A program made the translations under genes and the position numbers. A stretch of 64,000 bases of DNA from Streptococcus varani (GTDB lineage Bacteria; Bacillota; Bacilli; Lactobacillales; Streptococcaceae), in contig NZ_CTEN01000001.1 in NCBI RefSeq assembly GCF_001375655.1, forward strand, positions 620,001 to 684,000, written 5' to 3'. Position 1 is the stretch's first letter; the number at the start of each line of letters is the position of its first letter. This document shows positions 55,579-64,000 of this stretch, in pieces. Below the pieces are notes generated by a model. That model was not told where the DNA came from, did not search any database, and was given only the letters and a program-made list of their open reading frames with translations.

Positions 55579-55699
55579 GAACCATTCCCCTTGTTGCCTT
55601 TTTCTCATAATTTCGTATATTTTTAAAAAGAATGGAGAGCGAACTTGTCCGCAGAATGGTATTTTTCTAACCTTGACTAGTCATTTCAAAGCTAATCTT
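55579..55699 (-). repeat. 121-bp inverted repeat, copy 2
   Basis: Reverse complement of 50734-50854 with one mismatch. It lies between the corA promoter and the second IS. The orientation means recombination between the copies would invert the 4.7 kb carrying rpsF, ssb, rpsR, the IS1182-type element, DUF1129 and corA. Confidence 0.95.
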
Positions 55700-55718
55700 G
55701 AAAAAAGGGCGCACTTGG

Positions 55719-57074
55719 CCCTTGTAAGTGGAGGGATTTTTTAAACAACCCAACTCGCCAGATGCTCTTGGTTTCCAGTCTTCAACTTTGCCAGGGCAAA
55801 GCCAATCATGACAAGAAAACTCGTACTGATAGCTAACCTCATCTTCTTCAGGCCTCGAATGGTATGATTCTCAAAACGAAAATCCCTATCCAATCTGCCA
55901 TTGACCCGCTCCACAGAAGTTCTCTTCTTGTACTGTCGCTTAAATTTCTGACTAGCTCGTCCAACTTTGTTAAAAATAATGGGTTCAAAACTCCTTTTCA
56001 AGCGAAAAATCCGACCATCTTGGTATTGTGGGTGAAAGCCATAACGCAGACTATCACAGGATTTATCATAACCTTTATACAATAACTCTATTTCTTCACA
56101 TTGATCATCTACCCAGAAGACTTGACCTGACTGGTTATAGACAATATCAGTATCTAAATATTGTCGTGTTTCCTCCTCTTTCCATCGATGAGGTGCATCA
56201 ATAATAGGGAGAATATCCGCATCCTCTAAGAGGTGTTGAAGCGGTTCACCGCTGTAACCGCGATCTGCCATCAGATACTGAGCTCTGTCTAAAACCTTCT
56301 CACTTAGGTGACTAATCATCTTCTTAGCGACAGTCTGTTCCCCCTTTGAAGCAGGTGTCACTTCCCAGGCAATCGGGAGTTCGTAATGGGCATCCACGAT
56401 GAGATGACAGCGAAATCCATAGTAATTTTCTTTTTTCACGTACCCATTTTTACCATGTCTTTCTTTACAAGTGAAATCGGCATCCAGATCAGATCGCTTA
56501 TCTTTTTTCTTTTTCTGACCATAAGGAGTCGCATAACTTTCAATTAGTTTCCCATCTAAAGCCAGTTCCTTACCGAAATCAGGAAGGAGCTCATAGAGGC
56601 CTGAAACTCCTGACTGAACCCAGTACTCAACATCGGGACAGAGTTCTACCAAATCTTGAATAAAACGTGAAAAGGCCGATTTGGAGGGAGCGTGAACCAG
56701 TTTCCTTGTTCCGTTCTTTAATTTGACACCGTGCGTTTCAAATCCACATATTTGTCGAAGCTGACTATTCATATTCAGATGCCGAATCAATTGTTGGTCG
56801 GTTTCCAGCTGTAAAATAAATTTAGACACGTAGGCGATGAAGTAAGATTGAACACTGTAATCTCGACGTCCATGACGACGTCTTTCTTCCAGACACTGGA
56901 AGAGGTTGGTTTCTGGCAAACCATCCAGAACAGTCAAAATTTTTTCTAAATCACCCATTTCATGGTCCTCAAAGAGGTTGAGTTGTGTTATAATTTTCAT
57001 GTGAGACCTCGCTAATAGCTATAGTTTGCACTACTATTATAACGCTTTGACGTTGAATGATGGCTCACAAAGGG
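55719..57074 (-). mobile_element. Second insertion sequence with intact transposase
   Basis: Boundaries are approximate. CCCTTGTAAG (55719-55728) and CTCACAAAGGG (57064-57074) are the best candidate inverted ends around the transposase gene. The promoter reads leftward (TTATAATAG, about 57034-57042). A hairpin with AAAATCGC/GCGATTTT arms lies just outside on the right and GGGC...GCCC on the left, so this IS may also sit in a [10 protein letters not shown]. No clear target duplication was found. Confidence 0.6.
55741..57000 (-). CDS. DDE-type IS transposase
   Basis: An apparently intact 419-residue transposase of the IS5/IS1182-like DDE group. Features are the N-terminal helical DNA-binding part, DDE residues likely in LALDGKLIES, LMADRGYSG and the C-terminal ERVNGRLDRDFRFENHTIRG (the Y-x2-R-x3-E-like region). 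It starts MKIITQLNLFEDHE. It is unrelated in sequence to the IS1182-type transposase at 52152. The exact IS family needs a search. Confidence 0.88.
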   Translation of the reverse strand: MKIITQLNLFEDHEMGDLEKILTVLDGLPETNLFQCLEERRRHGRRDYSVQSYFIAYVSKFILQLETDQQLIRHLNMNSQLRQICGFETHGVKLKNGTRKLVHAPSKSAFSRFIQDLVELCPDVEYWVQSGVSGLYELLPDFGKELALDGKLIESYATPYGQKKKKDKRSDLDADFTCKERHGKNGYVKKENYYGFRCHLIVDAHYELPIAWEVTPASKGEQTVAKKMISHLSEKVLDRAQYLMADRGYSGEPLQHLLEDADILPIIDAPHRWKEEETRQYLDTDIVYNQSGQVFWVDDQCEEIELLYKGYDKSCDSLRYGFHPQYQDGRIFRLKRSFEPIIFNKVGRASQKFKRQYKKRTSVERVNGRLDRDFRFENHTIRGLKKMRLAISTSFLVMIGFALAKLKTGNQEHLASWVV

Positions 57075-57168
57075 AAAAATCGCTACAGACCGTGGCGATT
57101 TTTCTTTTTAGGTGATCCTTAAACCTTGATAAATCTAAGTTCAAGAAAAAGGGGAATGATTCCAAGTA

Positions 57169-57177
57169 TGATATAAT
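57169..57177 (+). promoter_or_regulatory. uvrA promoter (extended -10)
   Basis: TGATATAAT (TATAAT 57172-57177), about 510 bp before the uvrA start, just outside the IS. Transcription from here would make a leader of about 500 nt carrying the hairpin array. Confidence 0.6.
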
Positions 57178-57192
57178 TGTCTGTAATTGATG

Positions 57193-57685
57193 GGGTGTCC
57201 GAATGTTTTTAAAAAATGAGAGAATAAAAGACACTCTGAAAGGATTCGAACACAGCCTAAACGCTGTGTCAAAAAGATAAACTTCCTAGTGTTTCGAACA
57301 CACTTCGTCAGTTTCCTATTTTGACGGTGCGTTTTACGGTTCGTGTATCATAGAAAGGAATTGAACACGGGCTAAGAACTGTACAAAAAAGACATGTAAA
57401 AGTTGGTTATTCTAATAATGGATTTTCTCACGTCGTAGTCGTCTGAGTTTTCTCGGTTTTATTTAACCATTGAAAACTCTAGTCGACCTGACGGGGGTGG
57501 GTCAACGAAATCAACGATTTCTGACTTAACGCCTATTTTTGTTTGGTTCTTCACGCCCTTAGTATCTTAGAAAGGATTCGAACACGCCCTAAATACTGTG
57601 CAAAAAAGATAAAATGGTTCTCACTATGGTGACATCACCATTCTCCTATTTTTGCTTTGTATTTTATGGGCTTGGTATCATTAAT
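57193..57685 (+). ncRNA. uvrA leader: tandem copies of the repeated RNA element
   Basis: Four hairpin units in series. Unit 0: GGGTGTC (57193)/GACACTC (57230). Unit A: AAACGC (57259)/GCGTTT (57329) and TCAAAA (57269)/TTTTGA (57319). Unit B: GGGC (57369)/GCCC (57555), AAGAAC (57374)/GTTCTT (57546), ACAAAAA (57383)/TTTTTGT (57536). Unit C: CCC/GGG, TAAATAC (57590)/GTATTTTA (57659), GCAAAAA (57600)/TTTTTGC (57649). Linkers share TATCTTAGAAAGGATTCGAA. Stem bases change in step between units. Confidence 0.8.
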
Positions 57686-60514
57686 ATGCAAGATAAGATT
57701 ATTATTCATGGGGCTCGTGCCCATAATTTAAAAAATATTGATGTGACCATTCCGCGGGATAAGTTGGTGGTGGTAACGGGCTTGTCTGGGTCAGGCAAGT
57801 CTTCTTTGGCTTTTGATACCCTTTATGCGGAGGGGCAACGTCGGTATGTGGAGAGTTTGTCAGCCTATGCGCGTCAATTTTTGGGCAATATGGAAAAGCC
57901 TGATTTGGATTCGATTGAAGGGCTCAGTCCGGCGATTTCGATTGACCAGAAGACAACTTCGAAGAATCCGCGTTCGACTGTTGGGACTGCAACAGAAATC
58001 AATGACTACCTTCGTTTGCTCTATGCGCGTGTGGGTACACCTTACTGTATCAATGGGCACGGTGCGATTACAGCATCCTCGGTCGAGCAGATTGTCAATC
58101 AGGTTTTGGAGTTGCCAGAGCGGACTCGTATGCAGGTCTTGGCTCCCATTGTTCGTCGGAAAAAAGGACAGCATAAGACGATTTTTGATAAAGTGCAAAA
58201 AGACGGATATGTCCGTGTTCGTGTTGACGGAGAAATTTTTGAGGTTTCGGAAGTTCCTGAACTGGAAAAAAACAAGATGCACGATATCGAAATCGTTGTT
58301 GACCGTTTGATTAATAAGGAAGGCGTTCGTTCCAGACTTTTTGATTCGGTGGAAGCAGCCCTTCGTTTGGCAGATGGTTACGTGGTAATTGATACCATGG
58401 ATGGCAATGAGTTGCTATTTTCTGAGCATTATTCTTGTCCTATTTGTGGCTTTACTGTGCCTGAACTCGAACCCCGTCTCTTTTCTTTTAATGCCCCATT
58501 TGGTTCCTGTGCAGACTGTGATGGCTTGGGGATAAAGTTGGAAGTAGACATGGATTTGGTGGTGCCAGATAGCAGTAAGACCTTGAGGGAAGGAGCTCTT
58601 GCCCCTTGGAATCCTATTTCATCTAACTATTATCCACAGATGTTGGAGCAGGCTATGAGCCAGTTCGGCATTGATATGGACAAGCCATTTGAAGACCTGA
58701 CAGAAGATGAGAAACAATTGATTTTCTATGGCTCTGATGGCAAGGAATTCCATTTCCATTATGAGAATGAGTTTGGCGGTGTTCGGGATATTGATATTCC
58801 TTTTGAGGGAATTGTGACCAATATTCACCGCCGTTACAAAGAAACATCTAGCGATTATACGCGCAATGTCATGCAGACCTACATGAATGAGTTGACCTGT
58901 CATACTTGTCAAGGCTATCGTCTCAATGATCAGGCCCTTTCTGTGAAAGTGGGTGGTGAAAATGGTCTTCATATTGGTCAGGTTTCTGATTTGTCCATTG
59001 CAGACCATTTGGATGTTCTCAGCACATTAAGTTTGTCCACTAATGAAGACATGATTGCCAAACCTATTCTCAAGGAAATCGGGGATCGTCTTTCTTTCCT
59101 CAATAATGTGGGGCTTAATTACCTCACTCTTTCGCGGGCTGCTGGTACCCTATCAGGGGGAGAAAGTCAGCGGATTCGCCTAGCAACCCAGATTGGCTCC
59201 AACTTGTCAGGTGTTCTCTATATTCTAGATGAGCCTTCAATTGGGCTTCATCAGCGGGACAATGATCGTTTGATTGCTAGTCTCAAGAAGATGCGGGATT
59301 TGGGCAATACCTTAATTGTGGTAGAACACGATGAGGATACCATGCGGGAAGCCGATTACCTGATTGATATGGGACCTGGGGCGGGTCATTTTGGTGGTGA
59401 AGTCGTAGCTGCTGGAACGCCAGCTCAGGTGGCTAAGAATAAGAAGTCTATTACGGGTCAATACCTGTCTGGTAAACGTGAGATTCCTGTTCCACTCGAG
59501 CGCCGTGTGGGCACGGGTCGCTTTATCGAGGTGGTAGGTGCCAAGGAGCATAATCTTAAAGATTTGACGGTGCGTTTTCCTCTTGGGAAATTCATCGCTG
59601 TGACCGGTGTGTCTGGGTCTGGTAAGTCAACTTTGGTGAATTCTATCTTAAAGAAATCCATTGCTCAGAAGCTCAATCGCAATTCGGACAAGCCTGGTAA
59701 ACATAAGGCCATTCATGGTATTGAGCATCTAGATCGCTTGATTGATATCGACCAAAGCCCGATTGGACGGACCCCGCGTTCCAATCCAGCCACTTATACA
59801 GGTGTCTTTGATGATATTCGGGATCTCTTTTCACAGACTAATGAAGCCAAGATTCGTGGTTATAAAAAAGGGCGATTCTCTTTCAATGTTAAGGGTGGTC
59901 GTTGTGAAGCGTGTAGTGGGGATGGGATTATCAAGATTGAGATGCACTTTTTACCGGACGTTTATGTACCTTGTGAAATCTGCCATGGTAGTCGCTATAA
60001 TAGTGAGACTTTGGAAGTTCACTACAAGGAAAAAAATATCGCTCAAGTTTTGGATATGACCGTTAACGATGCAGTAGAGTTCTTCAAGCATATTCCGAAG
60101 ATCCAGCGTAAACTGCAAACCATCAAGGATGTTGGTCTGGGTTATGTGACGCTTGGTCAACCTGCCACCACGCTTTCTGGGGGAGAGGCCCAGCGCATGA
60201 AGTTGGCTTCTGAGCTCCATAAGCGCTCAACGGGTAAGAGCATGTATATCCTGGATGAGCCGACGACAGGTCTTCACACGGAAGACATCGCTCAGCTCCT
60301 CACCGTCCTGTCTCGCTTTGCGGATGATGGCAATACAGTTCTAGTTATCGAACATAATCTAGATGTCATTAAGACTGCAGACCACATCATCGACCTTGGT
60401 CCAGAAGGAGGTGTCGGTGGTGGCACTATTGTTGCAACTGGTACACCGGAAGAAGTAGCAGTTAATCCAGCCAGCTACACTGGTCAATACCTGAAGAAAA
60501 AGTTGCATGTATAA
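57686..60514 (+). CDS. uvrA: Excinuclease ABC subunit A
   Basis: The damage-recognition ATPase of nucleotide excision repair. It has 942 residues from [20 protein letters not shown]. Two ABC modules: Walker [10 protein letters not shown] and GVSGSGKST, signatures [12 protein letters not shown] and [12 protein letters not shown], Walker [11 protein letters not shown] and [10 protein letters not shown]. Zinc fingers are [10 protein letters not shown]...CADC and CEACSGDG...CEICHG. ATG 57686 has no recognisable ribosome site; an in-frame ATG at 57614 inside the leader has none either. Confidence 0.97.
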   Translation: MQDKIIIHGARAHNLKNIDVTIPRDKLVVVTGLSGSGKSSLAFDTLYAEGQRRYVESLSAYARQFLGNMEKPDLDSIEGLSPAISIDQKTTSKNPRSTVGTATEINDYLRLLYARVGTPYCINGHGAITASSVEQIVNQVLELPERTRMQVLAPIVRRKKGQHKTIFDKVQKDGYVRVRVDGEIFEVSEVPELEKNKMHDIEIVVDRLINKEGVRSRLFDSVEAALRLADGYVVIDTMDGNELLFSEHYSCPICGFTVPELEPRLFSFNAPFGSCADCDGLGIKLEVDMDLVVPDSSKTLREGALAPWNPISSNYYPQMLEQAMSQFGIDMDKPFEDLTEDEKQLIFYGSDGKEFHFHYENEFGGVRDIDIPFEGIVTNIHRRYKETSSDYTRNVMQTYMNELTCHTCQGYRLNDQALSVKVGGENGLHIGQVSDLSIADHLDVLSTLSLSTNEDMIAKPILKEIGDRLSFLNNVGLNYLTLSRAAGTLSGGESQRIRLATQIGSNLSGVLYILDEPSIGLHQRDNDRLIASLKKMRDLGNTLIVVEHDEDTMREADYLIDMGPGAGHFGGEVVAAGTPAQVAKNKKSITGQYLSGKREIPVPLERRVGTGRFIEVVGAKEHNLKDLTVRFPLGKFIAVTGVSGSGKSTLVNSILKKSIAQKLNRNSDKPGKHKAIHGIEHLDRLIDIDQSPIGRTPRSNPATYTGVFDDIRDLFSQTNEAKIRGYKKGRFSFNVKGGRCEACSGDGIIKIEMHFLPDVYVPCEICHGSRYNSETLEVHYKEKNIAQVLDMTVNDAVEFFKHIPKIQRKLQTIKDVGLGYVTLGQPATTLSGGEAQRMKLASELHKRSTGKSMYILDEPTTGLHTEDIAQLLTVLSRFADDGNTVLVIEHNLDVIKTADHIIDLGPEGGVGGGTIVATGTPEEVAVNPASYTGQYLKKKLHV

Positions 60515-60519
60515 CTGAG

Positions 60520-60546
60520 AAAGTCTGATAAATCAGGCTTTTTCTT
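60520..60546 (+). [10 protein letters not shown]. [10 protein letters not shown] after uvrA
   Basis: AAAG-t-CTGAT (60520-60529) pairs with ATCAG-g-CTTT (60532-60541), ending in a T run. The following 190 bp hold an extended -10 (TGCTACAAT, TACAAT 60591-60596) for the nudix gene and no other gene. Confidence 0.85.
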
Positions 60547-60736
60547 ATTTGGAAAATTTGGTCCGTCTGGTATTTCTTGAACAATCATGCTACAATACTC
60601 TTGATATAAGGAACAAATAGTAAAAAGACCAATGGTTGTTATAGTGAAGTTTATCAGATCTTTGTTGTGGCAAAATACATTTTTATATATTGTCCAGATA
60701 AACTAAATGGAAAGAGCAGTATATTAGAGGGAAGTA

Positions 60737-61201
60737 ATGAGCGAATTACTGTCAGATAACTATGTCTCAAACATTCGTAAAAAAATTGGGAATGACTTGT
60801 TGGTTCTGGTTGGATCGAATGTTATTCTTGAAAATGAACAACATCAAGTGTTGCTTCAAAAACGTCACTCGGGGACATGGGGGCTTCCTGGTGGATTATT
60901 AGAGGTCGGAGAAAGTCTTGAAGAGACAGCGATAAGAGAGGTTTTTGAGGAAACCGGTTTAGAAGTGAAAGAACTTCAATTAATTCATACCTTTTCTGGC
61001 AAAGAATATCACTTTATCTTGCCCAATGGCGATGAGATATATGTTATTACCTCTTTGTATAAAGCGTTGGATTTTTCTGGTGAACTGATGATTGACGGCA
61101 AGGAAACTTTAGAATTGAAATACTTTGATGATGCTTCCTTACCAGAAAATCTTGAAAAAGAGTACCGTGATTATCTGTCTTATTATAGGAAGTCAGCATG
61201 A
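60737..61201 (+). CDS. Nudix hydrolase
   Basis: A 154-residue Nudix pyrophosphohydrolase. The Nudix box GGLLEVGESLEETAIREVFEETGLEV is complete; in short form G-x5-E-x7-REVFEETG. The N-terminal region (LLVLVGSNVILENEQHQVLL) and WGLPGG resemble MutT/ADP-ribose-type members. The substrate is not known. GAGGGAAG precedes ATG 60737. Confidence 0.88.
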   Translation: MSELLSDNYVSNIRKKIGNDLLVLVGSNVILENEQHQVLLQKRHSGTWGLPGGLLEVGESLEETAIREVFEETGLEVKELQLIHTFSGKEYHFILPNGDEIYVITSLYKALDFSGELMIDGKETLELKYFDDASLPENLEKEYRDYLSYYRKSA

Positions 61202-61310
61202 TTTGCAATACCGGGAGCACGGTTTGTTTGTAATTTTGTTCCTACTAGCTATCCACTCCTCAGGCTTTTCAGATATCTCTTTGATGATATTTGAAATAAA
61301 AGGAGGTCAT

Positions 61311-61361
61311 ATGATAAACTTAGAAATAAAACTGCTTTTCGGAAGAAGTAATAAAAAATAA
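61311..61361 (+). CDS. Possible small ORF between nudix and Xaa-Pro peptidase genes
   Basis: ATG 61311 follows an excellent ribosome site (AAAGGAGGTCAT) and opens 16 codons, MINLEIKLLFGRSNKK, ending 6 bp before the next ribosome site. It may be a leader peptide coupling translation to the peptidase gene or the remnant of a lost gene. No family is recognised. Confidence 0.45.
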   Translation: MINLEIKLLFGRSNKK

Positions 61362-61377
61362 ACTCCAGGAGGAAATG

Positions 61378-62454
61378 ATGAAAAACTTTTTACAAGAACG
61401 TCTGAGAAAATTTGAAACTGCTCTTGATGAAGCTGGTGTGGATGGGATTTTGGTGACCAATCTCACCAATATCTACTATCTAACTGGTTTTTCGGGGACA
61501 AATGCTACTCTTTTTATCAGTAAAAAACGTCGTGTTTTCGTGACAGATGCCAGATATACTTTGATTGCTAAGAGTGTGGTGACTGGTTTTGACTTGGTTG
61601 AGACACGGGACGCACTGACTGAAGTCGCTAAGCTGATTGCTAATGATCGATTGGAGACCATTGGTTTTGATAGTCAGGTCACCTACTCTTTCTACCAGCA
61701 GATGGCTACTGTGTTTGCGGATTTTGAACTCAAGTCTGTGACCAACTTTGTGGAAACGCTCCGCACCATCAAAGATGAAGTGGAAGTTGCGACGATTCGC
61801 CATGCTTGTTCTATCTCAGACAAGGCTTTCATGGATGTTCTGGATTTTATCAAACCAGGTCAAACGACAGAGATGCAAGTGGCTAATTTTCTGGATTTTC
61901 GCATGAGAGAATACGGGGCAACAGGTGTGTCTTTTGAAACCATTGCCGCATCAGGTTACCGTTCTGCTATGCCTCATGGGGTAGCCAGCGAAAAGGCCAT
62001 CGAGACGGGCGAGAGTTTGACGATGGACTTTGGCTGTTACTATAACCATTACGTTTCTGATATGACGCGGACCATCCACATCGGCCAGGTGAATGACCAG
62101 GAAAGAGAGATATATGATGTGGTTCTCCGTGCCAATAAGGCTTTGATTGACAAGGCTCAGGCCGGACTTTCCTATGCGGATTTTGATGGTATTCCTCGTG
62201 CCGTGATTGAGGCAGCGGGTTATGGAGCTAACTTCACCCATGGTATTGGTCACGGTATCGGATTAGACATTCATGAAGAGCCTTTCTTTGGGCCGACAGC
62301 AAGTGGTGTACTCCAAGCCGGTATGATGGTGACGGATGAGCCAGGTATTTATCTGGACGGTCAATATGGAGTTCGGATTGAAGATGACCTGTTGATTACG
62401 GAAACAGGTTGTGAGATTTTGACTCTTGCACCTAAAGAGTTGATTGTTATTTGA
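61378..62454 (+). CDS. Xaa-Pro aminopeptidase family M24 peptidase
   Basis: A pita-bread-fold metallopeptidase, 358 residues. The N-terminal creatinase-like domain (ILVTNLTNIYYLTGFSGTNA) is followed by the catalytic domain. Metal ligands: Asp pair in TMDFGCYYNHYVSDMTR, His in GIGHGIGLDIHEEP, Glu in DEPGIY and RIEDD. It probably releases N-terminal residues before proline. Two adjacent ATGs exist; the second (61378) has the better AGGAGG spacing of 5 nt. Confidence 0.92.
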   Translation: MKNFLQERLRKFETALDEAGVDGILVTNLTNIYYLTGFSGTNATLFISKKRRVFVTDARYTLIAKSVVTGFDLVETRDALTEVAKLIANDRLETIGFDSQVTYSFYQQMATVFADFELKSVTNFVETLRTIKDEVEVATIRHACSISDKAFMDVLDFIKPGQTTEMQVANFLDFRMREYGATGVSFETIAASGYRSAMPHGVASEKAIETGESLTMDFGCYYNHYVSDMTRTIHIGQVNDQEREIYDVVLRANKALIDKAQAGLSYADFDGIPRAVIEAAGYGANFTHGIGHGIGLDIHEEPFFGPTASGVLQAGMMVTDEPGIYLDGQYGVRIEDDLLITETGCEILTLAPKELIVI

Positions 62455-62491
62455 TAGGTCTAGGTCTGCTTTTTCAATCGAAAGAAAAGAT

Positions 62492-62520
62492 TTGAGAAAG
62501 GGCGTTTTTTGTGGTAAAAT
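62492..62520 (+). promoter_or_regulatory. efp promoter
   Basis: TTGAGA (62492-62497), 17 bp, TAAAAT (62515-62520) with the TGG of an extended -10. Confidence 0.7.
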
Positions 62521-62556
62521 AAAACGAATAAATAATTTTACGAGGTAAGATAAACA

Positions 62557-63114
62557 ATGATTGAAGCAAGTAAACTAAGAGCTGGAATGACATTTGAAGC
62601 TGATGGAAAATTAATAAAAGTTTTGGATGCTAGCCATCATAAACCAGGTAAGGGAAATACGATTATGCGTATGAAATTACGTGACGTTCGTACCGGTTCA
62701 ACATTTGATACCACTTACCGTCCAGATGAAAAATTCGAGCAAGCTATCATTGAAACTGTGCCAGCTCAATACCTTTACCAAATGGATGACATGGCTTTCT
62801 TCATGAACAATGAAACCTACGATCAATATGAAATTCCAGTTGCTAACATCAAGGAAGAGTTGCTCTATATCCTGGAAAACTCAGATGTGAAAATCCAATT
62901 CTTTGGTACGGAAGTGATTGGTGTGACTGTACCAACTACGGTTGAATTGACGGTTACCGAAACACAGCCTTCTATCAAGGGAGCAACAGTAACTGGTTCA
63001 GGCAAGCCAGCAACTCTTGAAACTGGTTTGGTTGTCAATGTTCCAGACTTTATCGAAGCGGGTCAAAAATTGGTCATCAACACAGCTGAAGGAACTTACG
63101 TATCACGCGCTTAA
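62557..63114 (+). CDS. efp: Elongation factor P
   Basis: Rescues ribosomes stalled at polyproline. It has 185 residues in three OB-like domains. The tip loop that reaches the peptidyl transferase centre is [10 protein letters not shown] near residue 30. The C-terminal signature is [18 protein letters not shown]. It is first in efp-asp23-nusB, a conserved streptococcal operon. Confidence 0.97.
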   Translation: MIEASKLRAGMTFEADGKLIKVLDASHHKPGKGNTIMRMKLRDVRTGSTFDTTYRPDEKFEQAIIETVPAQYLYQMDDMAFFMNNETYDQYEIPVANIKEELLYILENSDVKIQFFGTEVIGVTVPTTVELTVTETQPSIKGATVTGSGKPATLETGLVVNVPDFIEAGQKLVINTAEGTYVSRA

Positions 63115-63137
63115 GCTATCCTAGAAAGGACAATCCT

Positions 63138-63530
63138 ATGTCAGTAGAAAATCTTGGCGAAATCGTCATTGCACCACATGTTTTGGAAGTGATCACCGGT
63201 ATTGCTTCTGCCAAGGTGGAAGGCGTTCATTCCCTACACAACAAACGTATTGCAGATGGGCTCTCGAAAAAAGCACTCAACCGTGGTGTTTACCTTGAAT
63301 CAGATGAAGAAGGCAACTTGACGGCGGATATTTATGTTTATTTGGAATACGGCGTTAATGTACCAGCTGTTTCCATGGATATCCAACGTGCAGTAAAAAC
63401 AGCTGTCTCAAATTATGCAGATATTGATGTGTCAGCTGTTAATATTCATGTGGTAGGCATTGTACCTATTGAAACACCAAAACCAGAATTGAAAGACTTG
63501 TTTGGAGAGGATTTCCTCGATGAAGAATAA
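63138..63530 (+). CDS. Asp23/Gls24 family envelope stress protein
   Basis: A 130-residue protein of the Asp23/DUF322 family ([19 protein letters not shown]...). It is cytosolic and in staphylococci membrane-associated; the copy next to nusB is conserved in Firmicutes and its role is unclear. It overlaps nusB by 11 bp. Confidence 0.92.
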   Translation: MSVENLGEIVIAPHVLEVITGIASAKVEGVHSLHNKRIADGLSKKALNRGVYLESDEEGNLTADIYVYLEYGVNVPAVSMDIQRAVKTAVSNYADIDVSAVNIHVVGIVPIETPKPELKDLFGEDFLDEE

Positions 63531-63942
63531 GCTGCAGGACTCAAGGAAACACTTGCGTCAACGGGCTCTTCAAGCTATCGTTTCAATGGAATTTGGACAG
63601 GATCCGCTTCAAGCTGCTCAATTTTCCTATCTCTATGATCAGGAAGAGGCACAAGAAGTGGAACTCCCGCTCTTTCTCTTGCAATTGGTAACAGGTGTTG
63701 CCGAGCACAAGGAAGAATTGGATAAGGAGTTGGAAAGTCGTCTCAAATCTGGTTGGACCTTGGATCGTTTGACGACCATTGACAAAAGTATTTTAAGATT
63801 GGGTCTCTTTGAAATTCGTTATTTTGATGAGACGCCGGATAAGGTGGCTGTCAACGAGGCTATCGAATTGGCAAAAGAGTTCTCAGATCAAGCTTCCGTA
63901 AAATTTATCAACGGTGTGCTAACCCATTTTGTAACAGAGTAG
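63520..63942 (+). CDS. nusB: Transcription [15 protein letters not shown] factor NusB
   Basis: A 140-residue all-helical factor that binds boxA RNA with S10 in rRNA [15 protein letters not shown]. [15 protein letters not shown] starts the fold; [19 protein letters not shown] and [26 protein letters not shown] are signatures. ATG 63520, with GGAGAGG upstream, overlaps the asp23 stop; a TTG at 63502 is less likely. Confidence 0.96.
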   Translation: MKNKLQDSRKHLRQRALQAIVSMEFGQDPLQAAQFSYLYDQEEAQEVELPLFLLQLVTGVAEHKEELDKELESRLKSGWTLDRLTTIDKSILRLGLFEIRYFDETPDKVAVNEAIELAKEFSDQASVKFINGVLTHFVTE

Positions 63943-63949
63943 ACAGTAG

Positions 63950-63972
63950 ATCCTCCTTCGGGAGGATTTTTT
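63950..63972 (+). [10 protein letters not shown]. [10 protein letters not shown] after nusB
   Basis: ATCCTCC (63950-63956), TTCG tetraloop, GGAGGAT (63961-63967), then T run. A very stable [10 protein letters not shown]. Confidence 0.95.
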
Positions 63973-64000
63973 AGGCTCTTTGTCAACTGTAGTGGGTTGC
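63973..64000 (+). mobile_element. Possible tip of an ISL3-type (IS1167-like) element
   Basis: The last bases, GGCTCTTTGTCAACTGTAG (from 63974) and TGGGTTGC, resemble from memory the terminal repeat of pneumococcal ISL3-family elements. It begins right after the nusB [10 protein letters not shown]. Only 27 bp are visible, so this is tentative. Confidence 0.4.

Noticed and set aside
57240-57300. tRNA-like T-loop (TTCGAA) in the uvrA leader units
   Set aside because: GATTCGAAC recurs in the linkers, but no flanking 5-bp stem or acceptor fold can be drawn on either strand. It is conserved linker sequence, not a tRNA.

Overview
The window looks like chromosomal DNA from a mitis-group Streptococcus (S. 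mitis, S. oralis, S. infantis or a close relative). It is AT-rich and uses strong AAGGAGG ribosome sites and extended -10 promoters. It carries the pneumococcal-type type II fatty acid cluster (fabM-fabT-fabH-acpP-fabK-fabD-fabG-fabF-accB-fabZ-accC-accD-accA), ManLMN, CcrZ-TrmB and the rimP-nusA-infB operon. Species is inferred from gene content and order, not from a database search. No tRNA, rRNA or CRISPR array was seen.

Layout. 1-1.7 kb: partial aspartate kinase and a HAD phosphatase. 1.9-12.7 kb: fatty acid synthesis; fabM has an in-frame stop at codon 41, and the fabT promoter carries a perfect pair of FabT-type boxes. 13-15.6 kb: an LdcB-like peptidase and serS with a T-box-like leader. 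15.8-19.3 kb: mannose PTS (manLMN, DUF956) from a consensus promoter overlapped by a cre-like site. 19.5-25.4 kb: a TetR/YhgE-Pip module with matching operators, a Cof hydrolase and an NCS2 purine permease with a structured leader. 25.4-31.9 kb: tsaE (apparently leaderless), GNAT, LCP, HIT, ecsAB, ccrZ, trmB. 32-38.3 kb: rimP-nusA-ylxR-ylxQ-infB-rbfA. 38.5-40 kb: a secreted serine protease cut short by an in-frame stop. 40-45.3 kb: yidC, acyP, an rRNA-type methyltransferase, an HD protein, a BI-1 protein, lysA, yneF. 45.3-50.8 kb: the tightly overlapping murI-rdgB-phosphoesterase-CBS-xerD-like-scpA-scpB-rluB operon, with rluB truncated at a rearrangement junction. 50.9-57 kb: rpsF-ssb-rpsR, an IS1182-type element, a tandem [15 protein letters not shown], DUF1129, corA and a second IS. 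57.1-64 kb: uvrA with a long structured leader, nudix, Xaa-Pro peptidase, efp, asp23 and nusB, ending at what looks like the tip of another IS.

The most unusual signals are non-coding. (1) One hairpin architecture with compensating base changes occurs in the rimP-nusA leader and at least three times in tandem in the roughly 500-nt uvrA leader. (2) Five tandem units of about 50 bp lie downstream of rpsR; each is an [23 protein letters not shown] hairpin with different but still paired stem bases, and an IS1182-type element has inserted into the first and duplicated its palindrome. (3) A 121-bp inverted repeat brackets the rpsF-to-corA segment, and one copy replaces the 3' end of rluB. (4) Two genes, fabM and the serine protease, carry in-frame TAA codons inside otherwise intact reading frames.
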